DNA from: Carnegiea gigantea
Lineage: Eukaryota; Streptophyta; Magnoliopsida; Caryophyllales; Cactaceae
Assembly (NCBI GenBank): GCA_029747015.1
Contig: JAKOGI010000052.1
Location: 1,367,501 to 1,431,500, forward strand
Length of the DNA: 64,000 nt
Reading direction: 5' to 3'
Every line of letters begins with the position of its first letter. The first letter of the stretch is position 1. Shown here in pieces: positions 46,401 to 57,087 of this stretch. The translations under genes were made by a program, and so were the position numbers. The notes under the pieces were generated by a model, which saw nothing but the letters and a program-made list of their open reading frames with translations, did not search any database and had not been told where the DNA came from.

Positions 46401-46717
46401 GGGCATGTTCTTTTCATTGGTAAATTAGGGTAGATAAAAGGGTGAAGTTGGTTCAGGTTGGTTGAAGTGGGTTAAAATTGATTGAAGTTAGTATTTTTTG
46501 TTGAAGTGTGTTGAAGGTGGTTAAAGTTGGTATATTTGTTGAAGTTGGTTAAAATAGTGAGAATAGAATTTTGAAAGAGGTGATTTAAAGTTGATTGAAG
46601 TGGGTTGAAGTGGCTTGAAGTTGATTGAAGTTGATATTTTTTTATTAAAGTGGATTAAAGTTGGTTGAAGTGAGTTAAAAATGGTAAATTAAGAAAGACC
46701 AACGAAAAAAAGGGCCC
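46401..46717. mobile_element. TTGAAG-family MITE with TAC target duplication
   Basis: A 317-bp element. TIRs are GGGCATGTTCTTTTCATTGG and inverted GGGCCCTTTTTTTCGTTGG. The 3-bp TSD TAC flanks both sides (46398-46400 and 46718-46720). The interior repeats GGTTGAAGTN-like units. Confidence 0.78.
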
Positions 46718-46794
46718 TACATGTGATGATGATCTATTAAATTTGACCTTAAAGGAGAATTACCATCTACACTTCTTAGTGCCAGTTCAATAAC

Positions 46795-47155
46795 TTATTG
46801 GAGGTGTTTAACAAATAGCTTTTTGAAGAGTTTTTTGGATAAAAAGAGCTTTTTTGACCAAAATTAGCTGTTTGACCAAGTAAAAAAGCTAATCTGAGTG
46901 TTTGGTGAAAGAGCTTTTCGAAAGAGTTTTTTGGGTCCAAAAAGCTAATTCCGTGAGCTTTTTGGAAGAGTTTTTTGAAGAATTAGTTTTTTGTCTCACA
47001 CCTCTGTCGAAAACTGGTAATTTTACCAGAACTTTTTTCAATAAACAGTTAATTCAAACAGTTAATACAAACAGCTAATTCAAACAGTTAACAGCTAACA
47101 GTTAATACAAATAGCTAATAGCTAACACCTAACAACTTTTTGTTAAACAGGGCCA
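46795..47155. mobile_element. MITE-like element (family shared with 18421)
   Basis: The left end GGTGTTTAACAAATAGC and inverted right end CTGTTTAACAAAAAG pair imperfectly. The interior has AGCTTTTTGACCAAAATTAGC-like text split by variants, and a right-hand AACAGCTAACAG run as in the 18421 element. Confidence 0.55.
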
Positions 47156-47549
47156 TTATCATTTCCGAAAATAACAGCATATTAAAAAATATACAGAGAA
47201 CCCCCCACAAAAAACAAAAATTATAACTGTACGGATCTAAATGCTAGTTTTCTCCCTTTTTTCTAGGCCATTAGTACATTTTTTATTAAAGTTTAGATTT
47301 CAATGGCTGGAAAATTCACTGGACAATTTGCTATAGTACGTAGTTTTTCTCTTTTTTTTAAAAAAGAAGGATAGGTAAACCATAAATGATGTTCATTAAA
47401 CACCTGTATTCGTAAAAGTACACCCAATTATATTCTTTGCTAGAATACTCTTAAGAGATGGGGAAAAGCATATATCTAAGAAAAATGACATTGTAAGCCC
47501 ACAAATCTAGAGATCCAATTTACCATTATATTTGCTTATCTGAAGATAA

Positions 47550-49662
47550 TGTTAGAAAAATAGACAGGAAATGTAACTACTGATTGAATAACAAACTTAC
47601 ACGATTGATGACACGAGAAGCACTGGTATGGATAAATCACTGTCCTAAAATCGAATTTGCTCCCCTAGCCGACAGCACACCGAGGACTCATGAGTAATCG
47701 ATCTCTAGGGATATACGACTGTTCGGTATTAAATTGTCATATTTTATATGCCTCTATTGCCTAATTTTAGCTCGTATAATAATATAATCTTTGAAATTTT
47801 TACTAATTTTATTTACTTTTATAAGTAATAAGTTCAACCGAGCAAGTGCCGCGAAAAGGAGTAAAAGAGGAACAAAAGAAGAAAACAAAGTAGCAGGGCG
47901 ACGGGTAGTCGGGGGAGGCACGACGGCCGTCGGCCAACCCTGTTGTAGCCGTGGGAAAGGGTTGGCGACGGTCGCCGGTCACCCAGGCGACGACCAGTCG
48001 TGGCCGGCAACGGCCATCACTGCCCTTGTGCTATTTTGGGCCAGGCTCTATTCCTTTTTAAGGACTTGTTTTCAGGATTTTTGGGGGGTTCTTTAGGCTA
48101 TTTTAAAGCTAGTTTAGCTTAGAATTTAGCTTCAAAAACCTCATTAGGAGGAAATAAAGTAGGTAGATTAGGATTAATTGCGTTGTTTTTGGGATCCAAG
48201 CATTGTAGATTCAAATTCACCCAAACAATCCATACGTTTTCTCCTTCCTCTCTCTCTTCTTATTTCATGTTTGTTCTTTTTTCCTGTTGTTTAATATTGT
48301 TAGTTTAGATTATATTTAGCTTAAATGTTTAGTTTTTATTATGATTGTGTCTTCATTGGTTCTTACTAGATTAATTTTTGTGGTTCATACTTGTTGAGTT
48401 AATTGCTAGTTTAGGTTTAATTTGGGGCTTTTTGTGTTTTGTTGATGTTTAGTGGTTAGTTTTGTTGGCTTGGATTGCGATTAGCCTTTTGATGGCTAAC
48501 TAGTTCTGGATTAGGCCTAACGACACCCAATTTATGCTTAGAATTTAGAGTTTTCTCTCATGCCCGTCAAGTGTTTGATGAAATGTGCGAAAGAGCTTTT
48601 GTCTATATTTTTGAGTAATTGACTTAGGCCGAGAGGTGAGGTCAATAATTAGTTAGTGTGGGAGAGTAAATAGCCGGAATTTGGACGTGAAAATAGTGTC
48701 GATCCTAGTTAGGTCCGAGGATTGCTAATTTGGTGGCCTAATTAAGCTAACCCCATAAAAATAGGTGGCTAAACTAATTAGCCTAGCTCCTAACCCTTGA
48801 TAAAGGGCATGGGTGGTTTTCGATGGTGCAACTGACCATCTCTAGTTTTCTGAATAGGTTGGGGAGGTTAGGACTCGTCGCGATTACTTGGTTCGCCAAT
48901 TGGTCAAATCATGACTCCAAACCTGTTTTCTTGTGTTTCTTAGCTTAATTGAGCTTGCCTTTCTTTCCTTCTCACATAGCCTGGTTTGAAACACTTGAGC
49001 GAATCCCGATACTTGAAACTCAACTCCTTGTGGACGACACTCCGAGCATTCAATGAGAAACCTTGCACTTGGGGGTATAAATATTAAAACTCGAATCCTT
49101 CCTATCAACGACAATTTGTTCCTTTGGTGTGCGAGAATGAACAGATATGTGACCTTTCGAACAGTACCCAGCAAAACAGAAGGAAGATTGAAGGAGTAGT
49201 GAAGGAACATGCTTTGTTTTCTGTGTAGCAACTGAAATGAAGCCTGAATTTGTATGCAAATTAGAAGCTCAAAACAGCAGGGGCTACAAGAACGACTAAT
49301 TTCATGGAGAGAATAATGCAAGGTAATAATTTTGGCTGGAGTAAATATGCTAATAAGAGCAACAAATAATAACGATCAGTTTTTTAAGAATAACAATTTT
49401 AACCGTTGAACAAATATTATAAGAATACCCCTATAAATATATTCAATAAAGACCCCCTGCCCATACGCCAACTAGACATGGTGGGCGGGCAGCGCACGTG
49501 TATGGTGTAGAACTCTCTCTAAGCCTATTACCAACTAGAGGTTATGAGAAGGGAGAACAGATAAACCCATGAGACAAAGGTAAATCTATCCATGTGGCAC
49601 ACAAAGAAGGAGCTAGGAAACAAGAGGGTTTTCTCTCTCATCTTTGAAGCAAATTTCCAACA
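47550..49662 (-). repeat. 3' LTR of the second copia element, interrupted
   Basis: It begins TGTTGGAAATTTGCTTC at 49662 directly after the polypurine tract and ends in TAACA at 47550. It is split at 47715-49112 by a solo LTR with a 5-bp TSD. The intact length would be about 720 bp. No 5' LTR remains to compare. Confidence 0.65.
47720..49107. mobile_element. Solo LTR, same gypsy-like family as 24132
   Basis: A 1388-bp unit from TGTTCGG to CCTATCA, with exact 5-bp TSD ACGAC (47715-47719 and 49108-49112). It parallels 24132-25503 block by block (TTTTAGCTCGTATA, GCGAAAAGGAGT, GAGAGGTGAGG, CTAACCCC, CCTTGCACTTGGGG). Its GC-rich island (about 47895-48025) differs from that of the other copy. Confidence 0.9.
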
Positions 49663-50184
49663 ATCTCCCACATTATTCAAGGTGATACATTAGGTGAACA
49701 GAGTGTTGGGTAACTGGAAGAAAAAATGTAAAGACACTAATGTCTTTTGGACTTGAATCAGTACCCAGTTTTTACAAGTTTGTCATAGATCAGTTAGAGT
49801 GGAAGATACACTATACTCGAACCTTGTTTATAGAGATAAATTGTGCACTGTCGTTTTTCTTCAGGATTTAAGGTTCTTGAGATCTTGTGACACATTACAG
49901 TCCCTGCATTAGTACCTAGATTGTCGTGAATGCTCTAAAGAGTTTTTAGCCCATAAATTCTCATAGTAGGCGGGATCGATCCCCACATTCACATGGTTAA
50001 GTTCCATAAAATGCATACTATCATGCAGCACCGTCATGGCTATGGATTCATTAAGAACCAGAGGTTCATCCTTAACTCAATTGATAGTAATTAACATACT
50101 ACTTATTTCATTCATAGGAATGAGTTGTACTATAAATAACTTTGACTAGTTTCATGTTTTCATTTGACCCATTAAACTTAGACA

Positions 50185-52053
50185 ACAACAACACCACCAC
50201 CACCTCCCAGTGTGGGTCCTGCTTTTGTAGGGTCTGGGGAGATCTAGATGTAGGCAACCTTACCTCTACCGACATCTCTATCCGTAGAGAGGTTGAATCC
50301 AAGAGACCCACAAAATAGGAATTTGAGAAAACATTTTATAGATAAAGGATTTTGTAAGAACATTTAATGGAAAAAAACTAAGGATACACAGCAGAGAATG
50401 AACTAAGAAATATTAATAAATTAGGTGGCTGTAACTAACTAAATATAAGTACAACATAGCAGAGTTAGATACTATACCTTAGCAAATAGAGATAGACAAA
50501 CAATATCTCTTCCCAAATAGATATACTACCTGCATACAAACACGACACGAAAGAAACTGCAACCAAAACTACCCTACTGTAACCGGAAAATCACAACCAA
50601 ATTAGGAGGCGAACTCTCTGAGATCTAAGATCTTAATCGCATCTCGCCGTAATCTCCTATCCTGAGCCATGTTTTTCGTCAATTCTACAACTTTCAAGTC
50701 TTTATTAATCACTTTGTCCAAATTCTTCTTAGGTCGTCCGCTCCCTCTTTTATCTTCGAGGATGTTAATCCTCTCACATCTCCTTACTAGAGCATCAACA
50801 CTCCTTCTTTTCACATGGCCAAACCATCTAAGTCTTGATTCTCTCATCTTATCTTCGATGAGAGCCACTTTAACGACATCTCTAATTACTCCATTTCTAA
50901 TTTTATCCATTCTCGATAACCACACATCCATCTAATCATCGTCATCTCTACTACCATCAACCTCTGAACCTGTGTTTTTTTTATAGGCCAATACTCGAAT
51001 CCATACAATACAGCAGGTCTAACTACCAGACAATAAACTTTACCTTTCAATCCTACAAACATCTTCTTATCACACAGCACACCTGAAGCATACTTCCATT
51101 TTTGCCAACCCACTTTTATGCGCTGGTTAATATCTTCGTCAATATCTCCATTCTATTGTATGATCTAGCCTAAATATTTAAACTTCTCGACCTTTGGTAT
51201 CGCCATCCCATCAATGGTGACTTCTCCCCCCGCATCTTCCCTTGCACTGAAACAACAATGAAGGTATTCAATTTTCAATCGACTTACCCTAAAGCCTCTA
51301 GACTCTAGAGTATGTCTCCATCGCTCCAACTTGTCATTAACTCCCTCTCTGGTCACGTCAATAAGAATAATGTCATCTATGAATAATATACATCATGGAA
51401 CATCATCTTGAATTCCTATTGTGAGTTCATCCATAACTAGAGTGAAAAGAAAATGGCTTAAAGCAGAACCTTGATACAGGCCCAACCAACGTAAAAGTCA
51501 TTGGCAGCCCCTCCTGATGTTCTAACACTCGTCCTACCTTCCTTATACATATCCTTAATAACTTGGATATATACAGGTGACACTTCTTTCTTTTCCAAGC
51601 ATCTCCACAACAATTCACGCAGAATTCTATCTTATGCTTTTTCCAGGTTAATGAACACCAAATGAAGATCTACCTTTCTATCCCTGTATACTTCCATGAG
51701 CTTTTTAAGGAGGTAGATCGCCTCTACGGTCGACCTATCAAGCATAAAACTAAATTGGTTCTCTGATATCGAAATATTTTTCCGTAACCCTCTCTCAATC
51801 ACCCTCTCCCTTAACTTCATAGTGTGACTGAGCAACTTCATACCCCTATGATTATTACAATCCTGAATATCACCTTTATTCTTGTACAATGGGATGACCG
51901 TACTAAACCTTCACTCTCTGAGCATCTTAGCAGTCCTTAAAATAGTATTGAAAAGCTATGTTAGCCACACTAATCCCTCTTCACCTAGATACTTTCACAC
52001 TTCCATCGGTATCTGGTCTGGTCCCTCTACCTTCCTATTGGTCCCTCTACCTT
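50185..52053 (-). mobile_element. RTE-clade LINE, 5'-truncated
   Basis: The 1869-bp element is flanked by an exact 17-bp TSD, CCCATTAAACTTAGACA (50168-50184 and 52054-52070). Its 3' end, on the left, is CAA-rich (GTTGTTGTTG on the element strand), typical of RTE elements rather than poly-A. It inserted just downstream of the copia gag-pol stop. Confidence 0.92.
50602..51900 (-). pseudogene. RTE reverse transcriptase, broken
   Basis: Pieces in order on the minus strand: RT start (YKNKGDIQDCNNHRG, ENQFSFMLDRSTVEAI; 51889-51632), a catalytic box read as FIDDIILI near 51370-51395 where plant RTEs usually have YADD, then KIEYLHC (51356-51165). The C-terminal region (50931-50602) reads [35 protein letters not shown]. 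Several stops and frameshifts separate them. The 5' half, including the endonuclease, is missing. Confidence 0.85.
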
Positions 52054-52074
52054 CCCATTAAACTTAGACACTTG

Positions 52075-55000
52075 TCTAAAATGGATATCCATCACGATTT
52101 ACTCACTCAATGGGCTTAAGTCCCATTCTTTGTGCTGACACCAGCACTAAACTTCTACAAAGGCCTTTGGTGAAAGGATTTTCAAGATTCTCCTTCTGAT
52201 TTTACATACTCAAGTGATGTCACATTATCCCTTATCAAATTTCTCATGATTTTATGCTTCAAAATGACTATATCTTCTCTTTTCGTTATAGGCTTGGTTG
52301 TTATCCACTCCAATGGCTACTCATGGCTCACAATGCATGGAAATTGATAGAGTCAGCTTCCCCCACAATGGAACATGTGCCAGGAGGCCTCTTAACTACT
52401 ATGCCTCATGACCTCCTAATTCTAAACCATTAAACTCATACTCCGTTGTTGATTTAGCAATACAAGTTTGCTTGGATGATTTCCAAGATATGGACATACT
52501 AGATGGAGTTAGAGCTAGATAATCTATCGTGTCGGGTAGGATTTATGTTCGTATCGAACTTAAATGGATTGAAAACCCTTAAACCTGAACCCAAGCCATT
52601 TAATAAACAGGTTGAAAAAGTTCAACCCAAACCGCCTAACATTTAAACAAGTTGACCTGAATCTAACCCGTTTATATAAACGGATAAAACGGATTAGGTT
52701 CGGGTTACCCATTTACCCACCAACCCATTTAATTGCAATACAAATTTCAACCCAGAGATTATTTATGAAACAAATTACATATTTTTCAGCCTTTTAAGGC
52801 ATAGCTGCTTTCAAAAGTACACTAAAATAGTAGACTAACTTATGGGTTCTAGCATATTCAAAGCTCATTCTAGCAAAATAGTCTGCGACAACATAATTTT
52901 ACAGTATAGAAAGTTCACATAAGAACCAACTACTTAAATTATAAACTAAGTCCAAGTCAAGTCTTAAACAACAACAAATAAAGTCAAATTGTCTGAAATT
53001 CTTAATAACATAACCACCAAGTGAACAACCAACGAGTCCATAAAAGAGAACACAAATCTTAATTCTCCAAAGCCTAATTCCCGCTAAAAATATAAACGAT
53101 AAACAATAAGTAAACGGGTTGACCTATTTAACCCGTTTAATTTAAACGGATTAAATATGTATTTTTTTCATGTCGCGATTCTCAATCTGAACTTAACCCA
53201 ATTAATTAAACGGGTTTATCATGTCAACTCATTTAACTAAACGAGTTCAGACTTCATACCCAAACCCACTTAACTTCGTGTAATGTTCGGGTCAGTAATC
53301 GTGTCGGGTCAGCTTTTTTCAACTCCAGATGGAGTAAACACATAGCCACTGGTTGAACTAATCTCATTATTATCAGACACCCAATTAGCATCATAATAAT
53401 CCTCCAACATAGTAGGAATGGTTTTAAATGCAATGCCCAATTAATAATCCCTTTCAAATACTTCAACAGTCTAATTAGGGCATTCCAATTATTAGTATTG
53501 AGTTTGTGTGAATGTTACTATGTCTATCCACACCATATGCTATATCAAGACGTGCATAGTTCATTAGAAACATCACACTATCAATTATGTTGGCATACTC
53601 ACTTTATGACACATTATCACATTTACTCTTTTTGAGATGAATGCTGGGATCATAAGGGGTTCTTACTGGAGTACACTCAAATTGACCATACTTTTTGAGT
53701 ATCTTTTGAATACAAATGAGAATTGTTTAGACTTACACCCTCTTGGTTCTAGTTATTTTAATGCCAAGAACAACATATGTTTCTCAGTCTTTCATGTCAA
53801 AGCATGTGCCAAGAAAAGGCTTGGTAGCATTAACGACGTCCAAGTTTGCACCAAAGATAAGCATAGCGTCCACATACAAACAAATGATTACACAACCATG
53901 CTTATCAATCTTTAAATACACAAATGCATCAGAATCATTAACATGATATCTGTTAGAAGTATAGGTAGAGGCAAATTTTCATACCATTGCTTTGGAGGTT
54001 GCTTTAGTCCATATAAAGATTTGACAAGTTTGCATACCTTACTCTCTTGTCCAGAAACCACAAAGCCCTCTGGCTGCGTCATGTATATCTCTTTCAGAAA
54101 GTCATCATTTATGAATGCTGTTTTGACATCCATTTCATGCACAACAAGATTATGAATGTATGCAATAACTATTAATGCATGAATGGTAGCAACCTTAGTT
54201 ATAGGGGAGTAGGTGTCAAAGTAGTCTATACACTTATTCTGGTTAAACCCTTGAACCACAAGTCTAACTTTGAACTTATCTATGGTTCCATCAATCCTCA
54301 TATTTTGATTTGAATACCTATTTACTCCCAAGTGCTATCCAACACCTAGAAAGATCAGTCAAAGTCCAAGTCACATTGGCTATAAGAGGCTCTAGTTCAC
54401 TATTAATAGCCTCTTTAGAGAAATTAGAGTTTATGGATTCCATAACTTCGTTATAAGTCTTTGGGTCCTCCTCTATAAGGTACATGTTCACAATTTGTTC
54501 AACTCATAGATCTATCTCTACTAAGAAAGCAGTGACAAAGTCGAGTCCAAAGCTGATCTTAGCTCTAGCCCTTTTACTCCTAGGGTGTTTGTCCAGTCTC
54601 CTAGATGATGGAATATCATGACTTAACATCGATGAAACAGGAAAACACTTATCTACAGAAGTTTTCATATGAAAATATGCTCAAAAAGTTCTGCATCTCT
54701 AGACTCTCCAAGAAGCCAGGACCGCCTTTTAAAATAAATCTGTATGCGGCACTAGTATGAGCATGACCAATAAAAATAGCATCAACAGTTTTAGGACCAA
54801 TTTTACTTTCTTAAAAATCTGGAAGTCCTACCTTGTCTAAGCACTCCCACACTCTAATGTACTTCAGCTTAGGGGCAAAAACCCTCAACAACTTATATGG
54901 AGTTTTGTCTAGCCTCTTGTGCGGAACTCTATTAATACATAACAAGCATATAAGATACCTTCCCCCGCATGTATGCCTAAACTAATAAGCATAGCATTCA

Positions 55001-56415
55001 TCGTATGTTTGAGGGTCATATTCTTTCTTTCAACTATACCATTCTGTTGTGGGGCGACATAAGGCCAGTCAACTCATGGATAATTCCTTATTCTTTACAA
55101 CATTTATTAAGAGATGTGGTACCATACTCATTATTTATCAAACCTAAGTCTCTTGATCTTTTGATCCAATTAATTTTCTACTTCAGCTTTGTAAGTTAAG
55201 AATTTGTCTATAGCCTCATCCTTACTACTCACGAGATATATCGTAGTGAACCTAGAGTAGTCATCGACAAAAGTGATATAACACTTTTTCTCTCCTCTGC
55301 TAAAGGTGTTTTGTAGTCACTTAGTCATTGTGAATAGTCACTTAGTCATTGTGAACTTGTTCTAATAAAGTGGAAGTCCGATCTACATTTTTATTGAAAG
55401 GCTTCTTAGGATGTTTAGCCTCTACCCATATTTCAAATTTATCAAAATCGCAGTTGTTGAATGCAGAAATGAATCTTAATTGTTTGAGTCTTTTAATAGG
55501 TGTAATGTTCACATGGCCTAATCTAGCATGTCAATAAGAAATGGACTCAACAATATAAGCGACAAAGCATTCATCTTATTCTCACCAACAAGATCAAGAA
55601 CCAAAAAGTCACCCTTACAAAATCTCTTCAGCACAAATTCACCACCCTTAGTGACTATAACTTTTCAAGAATCAAAAGTAACTCTAACTCCAACCCTATT
55701 CAGAAGATTGGTAGAAATAAAGTTTCTACAAATATCTGGAGCATGAAATACATCATGAATAGAAAAAATTTTTCCATAATTTAGCTTAAATAAAAAACCT
55801 TGCTTTTATCAAGGATAGACGCTAAAGTAGAATTACCTATGAATACACATTGAACTTCAACAATCTTTTCATACTCTTGAAAAAGGTCTCTGTTAGTGCA
55901 TATGTGTCAAATGGCTCCAGAATCGACCATCCACTCAATTGAGTTACTTACCATGTTTACCTCTGAGAATACAAAAACAATGACATCTTCAGTTAGATTA
56001 ATTTGAACTTCCAAACCCTTTCACAACAATCTTCCACTGGATGTCCATACTTGCGGCTTGCATAGCACATGCCTTCAAACTTCTTTCGGCTGGAACCCTA
56101 TCCTTTCGACCTTGTTGTTCTGCCTCTTTCTATGAAACTGATTTGGCCCATGTCCTTCTGGTCCCTCGGTCCTATCAAACCTTAAATCATTCTTGGACTC
56201 AATCAAATTAGCCGCAGATAAAAAGTGATCCAAATTCATTCCATTGGATTGAATTCGATTGTTCTCTTCAATGTTAATATGAACAATCATTTCTTCGGGT
56301 TTAAAAACCTTTTCTTTATGCTTTACGGTGGTGACATAATTATACCATGAAGCGGCAGTTTATCTAGTAAGCAATTTGGTTAAAAAGTCACACATGTTCA
56401 TACCCTCAACCAATA
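52075..56415 (-). pseudogene. copia gag-pol remnant (second element)
   Basis: From the right: gag fragment (56290-56075; KVERIGFQPKEV) and knuckle-like remains; protease MVDSGAI near 55925; integrase C-terminal part near 55150-55260 (KDEAIDKFLTYKAEVEN); RT 54331-53912 (FKVRLVVQGFNQ, DVKTAFINDDFL, KSLYGLKQPPKQW); RNase H split by the hAT element, with GYVFTPSG on its right and SWKSSKQTCIAKSTTEYEF on its left (about 52410-52500). Many stops; N-terminal gag absent. The order is Tnt1-like copia. Confidence 0.85.
52510..53327. mobile_element. hAT-like non-autonomous element, long copy
   Basis: The 818-bp element has an exact 8-bp TSD, GATGGAGT (52502-52509 and 53328-53335). The ends TAGAGCTAGATAATC (after a first T) and inverted TGGAGTTGAAAAAAG are imperfect TIRs. 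The interior repeats AACCCGTTTAA, AAACGGATTA and ACGGGTTGACC. It interrupts the copia RNase H coding sequence. No transposase was found. Confidence 0.85.
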
Positions 56416-56428
56416 TTTAGCACATAAA

Positions 56429-56479
<51 letters not shown>

Positions 56480-57087
56480 ATCAGGTTTATCTGGTCCAAC
56501 CCAAGTTAATAGTAAACCGGGTTAACCAGTTGAACTTCAGTTTAACCAATTCAACGAATTGATCCATTAACCCACTCCATTAACTAGTTCGATCATTGGA
56601 TCGATTCTCTTAAACGTTGATCATCAAGTAACCAGATATCAAAAGAGCAATCAACACTCGCAAGCTACAAGGATTGCTAGGCCTCCATGCACAAGTAGTC
56701 AACGTTCCTGATTATCCAACAGTTAGGCCTGACGGTTGTTGGTTGCCTACGGCTAAGAGTGCCAAATTTACATGTGATAATATTTTTACGAGTGAATATA
56801 ATGTTTACAACACGAATGTTCTTCACACTATTTTTTTGTCCTCAACTATCTATACAAAAACTTTATCCAAGAAAACTATTCCGAACAAATTACTAGAATG
56901 AGAGAATCAACTGCTCCTAGTAACTCTCATTGGCACAGATGCCTGACCAAGATGCCTGATATTATCATCATGTTCATTATAAGTTTATAACTTGAGGAGA
57001 TTTCGATGCAAAATGAAGCTCACATTCTTGATTTCTCATCATCCCTCGTTACATTCTTCTGATGTACAAAAAATGCATCTTTGGTGC
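56416..57087. other. Between the copia remnant and the GPI gene stop
   Basis: A CT run (56430-56460) passes straight into a CA run (56461-56479). The rest holds no gene and includes the 3' untranslated region of the GPI gene, whose end was not located. Confidence 0.5.
56430..56479. repeat. Compound CT/CA microsatellite
   Basis: About 15 CT units are followed directly by about 9 CA units. It marks the broken 5' edge of the second copia element. Confidence 0.93.

Larger units (their letters stand above)
47550..56415 (-). mobile_element. Degenerate Ty1/copia element, 5' end lost, three nested insertions
   Basis: Reading right to left: gag remnant, protease, integrase, RT, RNase H, stop, polypurine tract GTGGGAGATT (plus 49663-49672), then a 3' LTR starting TGTTGGAAATTTGC at 49662 and ending TTTCTAACA at 47550. 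Removing the nested gypsy-like solo LTR leaves an LTR of about 720 bp. The RTE element (50185-52053) and hAT-like element (52510-53327) are also inside. The 5' LTR, primer site and N-terminal gag are absent, cut off near the CT/CA microsatellite at 56430. Confidence 0.85.

Noticed and set aside
47791..48096. A 101-codon frame over the GC-rich island of the solo LTR
   Set aside because: It lies wholly in an LTR; the equivalent position in the other copy does not keep the frame.
48884..49321. A 145-codon minus-strand frame
   Set aside because: It runs across the junction of the solo LTR and the copia 3' LTR, so it cannot be a natural gene.
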